Numbered from the stretch's first letter, positions 1 to 6,180 are shown. The stretch: 7,207 bases of DNA from Dehalococcoidia bacterium (GCA_015661045.1 JACVQG010000062.1:1-7207); one strand, 5' to 3'. The notes: generated by a model not told the origin, from the sequence alone. Made by a program: numbers and translations.

Positions 1-41
1 CGTAAAAAAATGTTTTTGAAGAATCTGGCTATCCGTACCAT
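1..41 (-). CDS. Possible N-terminal fragment of a further gene downstream of the slipin (partial)
   Basis: On the minus strand an ATG at 41-39 opens a frame that stays open to the window edge, giving MVRIARFFKNIFL and then two leftover bases. An AGGA at 54-51, overlapping the slipin stop codon, lies 9 nt upstream of this ATG and could act as its ribosome binding site, so it would be translationally coupled to the slipin. The short basic and hydrophobic start would suit a membrane protein. Only 13 codons are visible, so no family can be named and chance is a real alternative. Confidence 0.3.
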   Translation of the reverse strand, partial: MVRIARFFKNIFL

Positions 42-52
42 TTCATACCATC

Positions 53-823
53 CTATTGGTTGAGTTTTTCTTTCTTACCCAGCAATACGTCTTTTAAGCC
101 TAGTATATCCAGCGGTAAGGGGATTATAGTATTGCTCTTTTCCCCTGCAATCTCGGTAAGGGTCTGGAGATAGCGTAGTTGCAATGCGGCTGGCTCCGAT
201 TGTATTATCTTGGCGGCATCAGCCAGTGTCTGAGCGGCAGCAAATTCACCTTGAGCATGTATTACCTTGGCTCTCCGCTCTCGTTCTGCTTCAGCCTGGC
301 GGGCCATAGCCCGCTGCATGGAATCCGGGAGGAGGACATCTTTGACTTCGGCAATCGTGACCCGAACTCCCCACGGTTTCTCGGTCTGTTCTTCGATAAT
401 AGTGCGCAACCTATCGTTTATGCGCTCGCGATGGGCTAAGAGCTCGTCTAGCTCAGACTGGCCCAGAACACTACGCAGGGAAGTCAAAGCTATTTGAATG
501 GTAGCCTGGTCATATGCCTCTATATTAATAACTGCCTTAACCGGGTCCACTACCTGGAAATAGACCACGGCGGTTACTTTTATGGTCACGTTGTCCTTGG
601 TGATTATTTCCTGGGGCTCCAGCACCATAGTTACTATACGCAGGTCAACTTTAACTAATCTATCAACAATTGGGACAATTAAATTGAAACCAGGGTTGCG
701 CACTCCCACCATCTTGCCGAAACGAAGGAGGACGCCCCTTTCCCACTGTCGGACGATCTTGATAGCCAGAAAAAAGAGCACCACCACCACTATCCCGATA
801 ATAGCCCATAGAAACGTGTTCAT
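53..823 (-). CDS. Slipin / stomatin-like SPFH-domain membrane protein
   Basis: A 256-residue SPFH protein of the bacterial slipin type. Residues 4-23 form one hydrophobic anchor, followed by a basic stretch. The SPFH (band 7) domain spans about residues 24-190, with the family features VRQWERGVLLRFGK near the start, NPGFNLIVPIVDR (residues 43-55), and DVLLPDSMQRAMARQAEAER around 162-181. Residues 172-208 are Ala/Glu/Arg rich and probably a coiled coil that drives oligomerisation. The length matches typical slipins. Family members form large rings at the membrane and organise or protect membrane proteins, often with an NfeD partner; no NfeD is visible here. The ATG at 823 is preceded by AAAGGGGGAAACAG, a good binding site. 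It lies 38 nt after the monoheme lipoprotein gene and is probably co-transcribed with it. The family call is secure; the client protein is unknown. Confidence 0.93.
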   Translation of the reverse strand: MNTFLWAIIGIVVVVLFFLAIKIVRQWERGVLLRFGKMVGVRNPGFNLIVPIVDRLVKVDLRIVTMVLEPQEIITKDNVTIKVTAVVYFQVVDPVKAVINIEAYDQATIQIALTSLRSVLGQSELDELLAHRERINDRLRTIIEEQTEKPWGVRVTIAEVKDVLLPDSMQRAMARQAEAERERRAKVIHAQGEFAAAQTLADAAKIIQSEPAALQLRYLQTLTEIAGEKSNTIIPLPLDILGLKDVLLGKKEKLNQ

Positions 824-861
824 CTGTTTCCCCCTTTAAGTACAATTCTGAGGTTCAATAT

Positions 862-1299
862 CTAGTTATTTGGAGCGCCAGCTTGAATCCAGAGAGATAT
901 GTTCTCTATCCTGTTTTTGCTAATCTTGATATCCCCGTTGGGCATATGAACCTGGGGATCCGGGGTGAGATAGAGGATACGTAACAGTGTGCTTCCTCCC
1001 GGTTCTCCCGGAATAACTACTCTACCATATTGAGTGCCTTTTATAGCCCCCTGATACGTGTCTAATCGCAGGCCATTGGCCGCTTTCTCCGAATTATGGC
1101 AAGCCACACAATATTGGTCGAAGATAGGTTGAATATCCCTTTGGTAACCCCCAGCCCATATCACTTCTCCTTTAACCGGTACGTCATTGATAACAGGACT
1201 GGATGGTCCAGCCAGCGCCTGTCCCTGACATGCGGTAACCAAACCACTGAAAGCAACGAGGGATACTATCGCTATAACAAATATCATTTTCCTTTTCAT
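862..1299 (-). CDS. Monoheme c-type cytochrome lipoprotein, planctomycete-type (PSCyt1-like)
   Basis: A 145-residue exported lipoprotein. Basic residues MKRK are followed by a hydrophobic stretch and a lipobox ending V-T-A-C, so the lipid-carrying residue would be C24. A single heme-binding motif CVACH lies at residues 64-68. The surrounding pattern is that of the planctomycete cytochrome C domain: IQPIFDQYC before the heme site, GLRLDTYQGAIKG (76-88), VVIPGEPGGSTLLR (94-107), the Met-Pro pair M119-P120, and a terminal LWIQAGAP. H68 and M119 are the probable axial ligands. It should sit on the outer face of the cytoplasmic membrane and carry one electron, or bind a ligand; the partner is not evident. 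An AGGAGAGGG site about 9 nt before the ATG supports the start. It lies 14 nt after the receiver-domain gene, so it is part of the same operon. Confidence 0.88.
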   Translation of the reverse strand: MKRKMIFVIAIVSLVAFSGLVTACQGQALAGPSSPVINDVPVKGEVIWAGGYQRDIQPIFDQYCVACHNSEKAANGLRLDTYQGAIKGTQYGRVVIPGEPGGSTLLRILYLTPDPQVHMPNGDIKISKNRIENISLWIQAGAPNN

Positions 1300-1313
1300 A
1301 ATTCGTCCCTCTC

Positions 1314-1694
1314 CTATTTCAAAATAGATTTGATAACTCCAACCAGGTCCTTGTCCATGCGACTTTTGGCTATACAGGCGCTTGCACCGCTATTTTGTGC
1401 AGCGTCCCTGTATTCGTCGTTATCTTCATCGGCAATTAATACTATCTTAATTTTGGGGAGCCTTGATTTAACCGATAAAGTTGTCCGGAAACAATCCAGA
1501 TTATGGCTATCACCGTCCACCAGCATGACATCGGGTTGATAAAACACAGCCCAGGAGATTGCATCTTTCTCCGTATCGGCCTCTGCTACCACTTCAATGC
1601 GAGGGTGGTTCTCGAGGAGTTTCCGAAGAGTGTGACGCAGTGGTGAATGGCTTTCGGCCACCAGCACCCTGATCTTCTCCATATTGTCCAACAT
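1314..1694 (-). CDS. Stand-alone receiver-domain protein with altered acidic pocket
   Basis: A 126-residue CheY/NarL-like receiver with no output domain. The fold is clear: KIRVLVAESH strand (7-16), the acceptor aspartate D60 in DVMLVDGD, and the conserved lysine K110 in ACIAKSRM. Two usual residues differ. The acidic pair is E14-S15 rather than Asp-Asp, and the switch Thr/Ser position appears to be A88 (VLIADED). Phosphorylation at D60 is therefore possible but may be slow, or the domain may work as a partner-binding module. The sequence resembles the receiver of the NarL-type regulator encoded upstream (KIRVLLADDH, QPDVVVMD), which suggests common descent without the DNA-binding half. The start could be M1 (AAGG 4 nt upstream) or M5 (MEKIRVLV), which fits the domain edge better. 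It is the first gene after the terminator, so it needs its own promoter in 1695-1766; I see only weak candidates there. Confidence 0.85.
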   Translation of the reverse strand: MLDNMEKIRVLVAESHSPLRHTLRKLLENHPRIEVVAEADTEKDAISWAVFYQPDVMLVDGDSHNLDCFRTTLSVKSRLPKIKIVLIADEDNDEYRDAAQNSGASACIAKSRMDKDLVGVIKSILK

Positions 1695-1766
1695 TTCGCC
1701 TTATCAATCCTTTCATCCCTAGTCTAGCCTTTCAATTTCAATTAGACATCAGGAATGGTATGTATT

Positions 1767-1805
1767 AAAAAAAAAGAAGACGCTATTTTTTTATAGCGTC
1801 TTCTT
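1767..1805 (-). terminator. Intrinsic terminator after the kinase/regulator pair
   Basis: A perfect 13-bp inverted repeat, AAGAAGACGCTAT at 1774-1786 and its complement at 1793-1805, encloses a 6-nt loop. On the minus strand the stem is followed directly by a run of T (1773-1767). On the plus strand no T run follows, so it is directional. It begins 22 nt after the regulator stop codon and separates that operon from the receiver/cytochrome/slipin cluster. Confidence 0.9.
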
Positions 1806-1827
1806 ATTACGTGATAATGGGTTATGA

Positions 1828-2484
1828 TTACTCTAGCTCTATTAAACCCCTGCGTAATGCATATTTGATAAGCTCAGTCCGGTTATGTAAATCTAATTTA
1901 TCCATTATATGGGAACGGTGTACCTGAACAGTATTTATGCTGAGATGGAGCATTTCAGCTATTTCCTGATTTGTGTGGCCGGCGGCAATTAGCTTCAATA
2001 CCTCTAGTTCCCGTTCCGTCAGACCATTATGTGCAGTAGACCTGTCTCCGGATTCAACTCGTTTTAGATAATCATCTACCAGCAGTCTTGTAACCCGCGG
2101 AGTAAGGAACGGCCTGCCCTCATTGACAGATCTGATAGCAGATACTAGTTCCTCGGGCGCTGCATCCTTTAACACATAGCCTTGCGCCCCGGCGCGCAGA
2201 ACCTCGAAAAAATACTCTTCTTCCTCGTGCATAGTGAGGGCCAACACTTTTACCTGGGGAAATTTCTTATTTATAGCTGCTGTTGCTTCCAGACCGTTCA
2301 TATTTGGCATGGCAATATCCATTACCACAACATCGGGTTGAAGAAATTCCACCTGACGTAAGGTCTCCCTGCCGTCAGCGGTCTCCCCGATGACTTCAAT
2401 ATCTGATTGCTTTTCTAGCAGGGCTTTTATCCCTGCTCTGACTATGGTATGGTCATCGGCTAACAATACTCTGATCTTTGGCAT
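1828..2484 (-). CDS. NarL/FixJ-family response regulator (receiver + LuxR-type HTH)
   Basis: A 218-residue DNA-binding response regulator of the usual length. The receiver occupies residues 4-120, with acidic pair D10-D11, phosphoacceptor D56 (VVVMDIAMP), switch T84 and lysine K106 (GYVLKDAAP), all canonical. A linker leads to a LuxR-type helix-turn-helix at about 154-213, with the signature LTERELEVLKLIAAGHTNQE and the recognition segment LSINTVQVHRSHIMDKL. Phosphorylation at D56 would be expected to promote dimerisation and DNA binding. The ATG lies 7 nt after the kinase stop codon, and its ribosome site AGAGGT overlaps that stop, so the two are translationally coupled and form a cognate pair. 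A likely target is the repeat element upstream of the octaheme lipoprotein, but this is inferred from position alone. Confidence 0.96.
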   Translation of the reverse strand: MPKIRVLLADDHTIVRAGIKALLEKQSDIEVIGETADGRETLRQVEFLQPDVVVMDIAMPNMNGLEATAAINKKFPQVKVLALTMHEEEEYFFEVLRAGAQGYVLKDAAPEELVSAIRSVNEGRPFLTPRVTRLLVDDYLKRVESGDRSTAHNGLTERELEVLKLIAAGHTNQEIAEMLHLSINTVQVHRSHIMDKLDLHNRTELIKYALRRGLIELE

Positions 2485-2491
2485 ATTACCT

Positions 2492-4933
2492 CTAAACTAT
2501 CGGTACTTCTACCGTTACCCGCGTGCCTTTCCCCGGTTGGGAATCAATATGGAACACACCCCCGCATAATACTGCTCTCTCTTGCATTCCTAAAAGTCCA
2601 AGACCCCGGTTGTGGTCTTTGGACTTCAAAACCTCTTGTAATTCAAAACCAAGACCATTGTCTTCAACCATCAGTGTAACCTTGGACCCATTAAAATTCA
2701 AATACACCGTAGCGGCGCTGGCGCGGGCATGTTTGGATGCGTTATTCAGCGCTTCCTGAGTTATCCTGTAGAGGGCAGTTTCAAGTTGAGGCATGAGCCT
2801 TTTTCCAGAGCCACCAACCTTGACCTGTATTTCCAGGGGTACCATCTCGGAGTATTGTTTGGCGTATCTCCGTAGCGCTGGAATAAGCCCCAGTTCATCC
2901 AGAATAGTGGGGCGCAGGTCGGATATCAGCCGCCGGATCTCGGCCAAAAGCCCCTCAGCTAACCCCTTCGACTGCTGAAGCATGTCCCTGGCCCGCTCGT
3001 TGTCTTCGGGCAAGGAGTCCTCTAGCTGTGCCAGGCTTAATTTAAGGGCGGTGAGTGATTGGCCTGCTTCATCGTGCAATTCTCTGGCAATACGTTTTCT
3101 TTCATCCTCTTGAACGCTTATAGCCCGTTCCAACAACTGTCCCCTGAGAATTTCCTTTTCGTGCAATGATTCGTAAAGACGGGCATTCTCAATTGCCACA
3201 GCAATCTGGTCAGCTATAGCTCCAACCACCGGTAAATCCGAGTTTGTAAACTTTTCTTCGGGCCTTAAATTTATTAGCTCTAAGCAGCCGATTCCTTTAC
3301 CCCTCGAAAATAAAGGCGCTGCTACAGCGCTATATATGGTACCCATGTTTGAGATAGCTTTTTGCCAGTTATCGCGGTTGGCGGAAGACATCGCATTCTT
3401 AACTTCTTCCATGTCTTCAGCCGACGTGGCTAGTATCGGTTGTCGGGTTACAAATGCTTTTCCCGCCAGGCCTTCTCCGGGCCTAAGCTTTAGATTTGCC
3501 AGATCTGTGGAATGAAAACGGTAAGAGGAACGCACGGTTAAAATATCATCGTCATCGTCGTAAAAATACAATATGCCCGCATCTCCCGGGCTTACGATAC
3601 GGCTGAGATTTTCTACAACCGTTTGTAACAGGTTATCCAGGCTAACCGTAAGGGTAACCAATTTGGAGGCATCCAGCACGGTAGTTAACTCTTTAGTCCT
3701 TCTGGCGACCCTTTCTTCAAGACTCCTGTTCCACTCTTCAATTTCCTGGTACGAATACTTTAGCTGTGAACGCATAGCATCGAAAGTTGAAGCCAGGGTC
3801 CCGATTTCGTCCTGGCTCTTAGAAGACACCGCAAAATCCAGGTCCCCTTGAGCAATACGTTTTGAAGCAACGGTAAGCTCTTTAATAGGGCGTACAACCT
3901 GTCTGGTAGCTATCCAGGATATGTACACAGCAACGAGGACAAGGGGACCTCCAAAAAGGAACATGTTATTCCGCATGGTATCCGTAGCGGCGAATGCCTC
4001 TTCCTCTAATTGGCGGACGGCAACACCCCAGGGCGCTAAAGATATCGGGGTGAAGGCAAGTACATCGGGCAACCTTTGGGGGTCTTCCCCCTCATGGCAA
4101 CGATGGCAGGCTGCCACACGGCTTTCACCTTTTTGTATGAGGTTTTGGAAACGATCGGCGTGGTCGTCTTTTAGAAATAAACGCTCTGGACGGGCCGAAG
4201 CCAGGACAATCCCGTTTTCGTCCACCAGTTCAGCATAGCCACTCCTGCCTAAACGTAAAGGCGCTACCAAATTAGCCAGACTGCCTGAAGTAGGATTAAC
4301 AGCCCCGCCGACTATCCCCATGACTTCACCTTGCGGGGAAATGACCGGTACCGTGAGGAATATGCGTGGTTCTCCGGCAACGGATTGAAACATCAAATTT
4401 GAAACCTGAGGTGTCTGATTAGTGAAGGTTTTTTGTATGGAAGGGTAACCAGCCAGAACAGCGGAAGAGAGTAAGTTGGCGGTCGGATAATTCCATAACG
4501 TTTTTGATTTAACGTCTAAAATGAACACGCTATCCATTTTTAAGCCGGAGTAAATGGCCATGTTCTGCAAAGCGTTCTTAGCCGGCGTCCAATCACCCCT
4601 GCGCACTTCGCTAATTTTAGCTATTTCCCCTAAACTATTTAGTGTTCTTCCCAGCTCCTCATCCATCTTTTTGGCTAAAACCTGGGTAACCAATAGCCGT
4701 TCGTTTAAACTCAGTTGCCGGCTTTGCTCCAACGTCCGCAATCCAATATAGGCAAAAGCGATAAAGACGATAACCAGAGGTAATGCAACTAATAATCCGA
4801 TTCTGGCCTGCAATCCCATACGAGACAGAAAGAGCTTTCTATATCCTTCAGTTTTTAGTGTCTTCATCAGGTTGTGTGGTAGTAATTTACTCCCTTCAAT
4901 ATACATATATAATACTACAAAAACCCTAAACAC
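2492..4933 (-). CDS. Membrane sensor histidine kinase (heme-motif Cache, HAMP, GAF, HisKA_3, HATPase)
   Basis: An 813-residue NarX/DevS-like kinase. Order: first membrane helix about 44-65; extracytoplasmic double-Cache-like sensor about 66-320; second helix about 324-342; HAMP about 343-397 (VVRPIKELTVASKRIAQGDL); coiled coil about 395-420; GAF about 428-585; HisKA_3 with phosphoacceptor H620 (ARELHDEAGQSLTAL); and HATPase with N-box N731 (EALNNASKHA), G1 motif DNGLGFE (758-764) and G2 motif RGLGLLGMQERA (776-787). All catalytic residues are present. The sensor contains C276-H-R-C279-H280, a heme c attachment motif, unusual in a kinase. The frame begins at a GTG (4933-4931) with only a weak GGA upstream. 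The in-frame ATG at 4867 (MKTLKTEGYRK, residue 23) gives a better cytosolic basic end before helix 1, but its nearest purine-rich site is 22 nt away, so the start is unsettled. It is coupled to the response regulator downstream. Confidence 0.95.
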   Translation of the reverse strand: MFRVFVVLYMYIEGSKLLPHNLMKTLKTEGYRKLFLSRMGLQARIGLLVALPLVIVFIAFAYIGLRTLEQSRQLSLNERLLVTQVLAKKMDEELGRTLNSLGEIAKISEVRRGDWTPAKNALQNMAIYSGLKMDSVFILDVKSKTLWNYPTANLLSSAVLAGYPSIQKTFTNQTPQVSNLMFQSVAGEPRIFLTVPVISPQGEVMGIVGGAVNPTSGSLANLVAPLRLGRSGYAELVDENGIVLASARPERLFLKDDHADRFQNLIQKGESRVAACHRCHEGEDPQRLPDVLAFTPISLAPWGVAVRQLEEEAFAATDTMRNNMFLFGGPLVLVAVYISWIATRQVVRPIKELTVASKRIAQGDLDFAVSSKSQDEIGTLASTFDAMRSQLKYSYQEIEEWNRSLEERVARRTKELTTVLDASKLVTLTVSLDNLLQTVVENLSRIVSPGDAGILYFYDDDDDILTVRSSYRFHSTDLANLKLRPGEGLAGKAFVTRQPILATSAEDMEEVKNAMSSANRDNWQKAISNMGTIYSAVAAPLFSRGKGIGCLELINLRPEEKFTNSDLPVVGAIADQIAVAIENARLYESLHEKEILRGQLLERAISVQEDERKRIARELHDEAGQSLTALKLSLAQLEDSLPEDNERARDMLQQSKGLAEGLLAEIRRLISDLRPTILDELGLIPALRRYAKQYSEMVPLEIQVKVGGSGKRLMPQLETALYRITQEALNNASKHARASAATVYLNFNGSKVTLMVEDNGLGFELQEVLKSKDHNRGLGLLGMQERAVLCGGVFHIDSQPGKGTRVTVEVPIV
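4094..4108 (-). other. CXXCH heme c attachment motif inside the kinase sensor domain
   Basis: These five codons read Cys-His-Arg-Cys-His (kinase residues 276-280). They lie between the two membrane helices, so on the outer side where cytochrome c maturation occurs. They sit in the second Cache-like half, after SGYAELVDENGIVLASARPE and before LAFTPISLAPWGVAVRQLEE. H280 would be the proximal ligand. H258 in DDHADR resembles the distal-His motif DHAGR of the octaheme lipoprotein and is a candidate sixth ligand, though that is a guess. Heme attachment is inferred from the motif and topology. Confidence 0.7.
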
Positions 4934-4985
4934 ATAATTCCAGTTAACAATAAATACGGACTATCAACCTTATCATCTACGCCAT

Positions 4986-5017
4986 TACCACGATGAATGC
5001 TGATGAATACTGTGGTA
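4986..5017. promoter_or_regulatory. Candidate operator: tandem 10-mers flanked by an inverted repeat
   Basis: Two directly adjacent 10-mers, GATGAATGCT (4992-5001) and GATGAATACT (5002-5011), match at 9 of 10 positions. They are flanked exactly by TACCAC (4986-4991) and its reverse complement GTGGTA (5012-5017). The right flank overlaps the TATAGT -10 candidate of the octaheme gene. A 10-bp period places both copies on the same face of the helix, as expected for an activator dimer or tandem binding. On the other strand the copies contain TATTCAT and CATTCAT, loosely like NarL heptamers (TACYYMT). The repeats are seen; the operator role and the NarL-type regulator as binder are inferred. Confidence 0.45.
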
Positions 5018-5021
5018 TAGT
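4993..5021 (+). promoter_or_regulatory. Candidate activator-dependent promoter of the octaheme lipoprotein gene
   Basis: TATAGT at 5016-5021 matches the -10 consensus at 5 of 6 positions. The position 17 bp upstream (4993-4998, ATGAAT) is a poor -35 and falls inside the tandem repeats, which suits a promoter that needs an activator bound over its -35 region. Transcription would start near 5028 and give a leader of about 44 nt. Divergent transcription of the kinase must also start nearby; on that strand I see only AT-rich weak -10 matches around 4895-4915. Confidence 0.4.
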
Positions 5022-5055
5022 GAAAATAGTAACAATATATTTGATAAATATTTAG

Positions 5056-5061
5056 AGGAGG
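5056..5061 (+). promoter_or_regulatory. Consensus ribosome binding site that decides the octaheme start
   Basis: AGGAGG within AGAGGAGGG (5054-5062) is a full anti-16S match. The first in-frame start-like codon, TTG at 5063, directly abuts it and is too close to be used. The next in-frame TTG at 5072 lies 10 nt away, the normal distance, so translation most likely begins there. Confidence 0.8.
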
Positions 5062-5071
5062 GTTGCCTTTC

Positions 5072-6112
5072 TTGATTAAACGTGCGTCTTTGCATATTCC
5101 CTATTTAATCGGTTTTCTGATAGTTATCGGTTTGTTTATGGTCTCTTGTGCAGTACCGACCGATACTCCCACGCAATCCACCGCTACCGTAATCCCCAAT
5201 ACGGCTCCGTCACCCGGTCCGACAACAAAGGAACCTGTGACAGGTCCCGCTTCCCAGGTTAAGGCCGATTCCATTAAAGAAACGGACAAAAAAGAAGACC
5301 TTAAAACAGAAGTTAGTAAACCCAAACGGGAAGGATTACCCGATATTCCGGCTAACCACGTGGGGAGAACAGCGTGTATAGCCTGCCATGCCTCCGGCGT
5401 CTCCGATATCCCCAAATTACCCTCCGATCACACCGGACGAAATGATGCCACCTGTGCCGCCTGTCATAAACAGCTTGGCGTTCAACCTGCCCCGGCCAAA
5501 GCTCCGCGTGAGAAAAAAGATGGGATGGAGGTTCTTCCGTCAGACCACGCCGGAAGGACAATCTGCACTGCCTGCCACACAACAGGTGCGGGTGGCGCTA
5601 CAAAATTACCATCGGACCATGCAGGGCGGAATGATGCCACCTGTGCTGCATGCCATAAGCCATCAAGTACCCAACCTTTACCTGCAGATTCGACAGCGAC
5701 AGCAACGAAAACCCCAACTCCAGCAGCTAAAGACGACCAAAGCCAGGCCAAAAAAACGGGGCCGCCTGGTGTTCCTATCAACCATCAGGGGAGGGCTACC
5801 TGCACAATGTGTCACGAAGCAGGTATAGCTGGAGCGCCTAAAAATCCGGCAGACCATGCAGGCAGAACCGATGCTACCTGCGCTGCATGTCACAAACAGG
5901 TTAGCGCATCACCAGGCCCGGCTGTTTCCACTCCGTCACCTGCTCCAACTCAATCCAAAGCCGGTCCTCCTAATACCCCTGTCAATCATCGTGGCAGGAC
6001 CACATGCACGGTATGCCACGAAGCTGGTGTCATGGGCGCCCCTAAAACCCCAGCCGGCCATTCAGGCAGGACCGATGCCACCTGTATAGCCTGCCACAAG
6101 CAGGCAAGTTAA
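5072..6112 (+). CDS. Octaheme c-type cytochrome lipoprotein built of four diheme modules
   Basis: A 346-residue exported protein starting at TTG 5072. The signal peptide is MIKR, then a hydrophobic core, then M-V-S-C, so C26 is the likely lipidated residue. A Pro/Thr/Ser/Lys-rich tether (about 27-88) follows. Eight CXXCH motifs lie at residues 102, 128, 165, 191, 244, 270, 312 and 338. Each is preceded by a conserved His in an (N/D/G)HxGR motif: H96, H120, H159, H183, H238, H262, H306, H330. These probably give bis-His hemes. The motifs form four modules of about 42-44 residues, joined by low-complexity linkers of about 21, 35 and 24 residues. This suggests an extended, bead-like electron wire or redox store anchored to the outer membrane face of the cell; its partner is unknown. 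I do not recognise a named family. It is divergent from the heme-motif kinase, from which it may take its regulation. Confidence 0.9.
   Translation: MIKRASLHIPYLIGFLIVIGLFMVSCAVPTDTPTQSTATVIPNTAPSPGPTTKEPVTGPASQVKADSIKETDKKEDLKTEVSKPKREGLPDIPANHVGRTACIACHASGVSDIPKLPSDHTGRNDATCAACHKQLGVQPAPAKAPREKKDGMEVLPSDHAGRTICTACHTTGAGGATKLPSDHAGRNDATCAACHKPSSTQPLPADSTATATKTPTPAAKDDQSQAKKTGPPGVPINHQGRATCTMCHEAGIAGAPKNPADHAGRTDATCAACHKQVSASPGPAVSTPSPAPTQSKAGPPNTPVNHRGRTTCTVCHEAGVMGAPKTPAGHSGRTDATCIACHKQAS
5336..6097 (+). repeat. Four coding repeats, each a diheme module
   Basis: Modules lie at about 5336-5467, 5531-5656, 5762-5893 and 5966-6097. In every module the two distal-type histidines are exactly 24 residues apart. 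The first half has the pattern H-x5-CXXCH and the second half H-x7-CXXCH. Modules 1 and 2 share KLPSDHxGRNDATCAACHK; modules 3 and 4 share NHxGRxTCTxCHEAG and GAPKxPAxHxGRTDATC. The DNA copies differ at many third codon positions, so the duplications are old and the protein pattern has been kept by selection. Confidence 0.9.
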
Positions 6113-6128
6113 CTCGAGTGTAGATTAG

Positions 6129-6180
6129 AAGGCCAGTCCCGAAATACAGGGACTGACCTTTCAAATTATTGTCCTTTTTT
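6129..6180 (+). terminator. Terminator-like hairpin after the octaheme gene
   Basis: AAGGCCAGTCCC (6129-6140) pairs with GGGACTGACCTT (6149-6160) over 12 positions with one mismatch around an 8-nt loop. The stem starts 17 nt after the stop codon. A T-rich but broken tail follows, with the best run of six T only at 6175-6180, so termination may be partial. The next gene has its own promoter just beyond, which supports a transcript end here. Confidence 0.6.

Noticed and set aside
1096..1539. A 147-codon plus-strand open frame
   Set aside because: It lies opposite the monoheme lipoprotein and the receiver gene, both with clear domains, and its translation shows no recognisable fold or a good ribosome site.
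1695..1766. Promoter for the receiver/cytochrome/slipin cluster
   Set aside because: One must exist near here given the terminator, but the best -10 (TCTAAT on the minus strand) has only a 3 of 6 -35 at proper distance, so I do not call a site.
5037..5051. AT-only hairpin (ATATTT, 3-nt loop, AAATAT) just before the octaheme ribosome site
   Set aside because: Six A-T pairs are too weak to act alone as a thermosensor or riboswitch, and AT-rich leaders give such pairs by chance.
5388..5828. A 146-codon frame in another plus-strand register, with long minus-strand frames opposite (such as 5482-5781)
   Set aside because: The repeated GC-rich module and linker codons keep alternative frames open by periodicity; the true frame holds eight regular CXXCH motifs and a lipoprotein signal.
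5336..6097. Regularly spaced repeats that could suggest a CRISPR array
   Set aside because: The repeats are in frame, diverge at third codon positions and encode heme motifs; spacing between modules is irregular.
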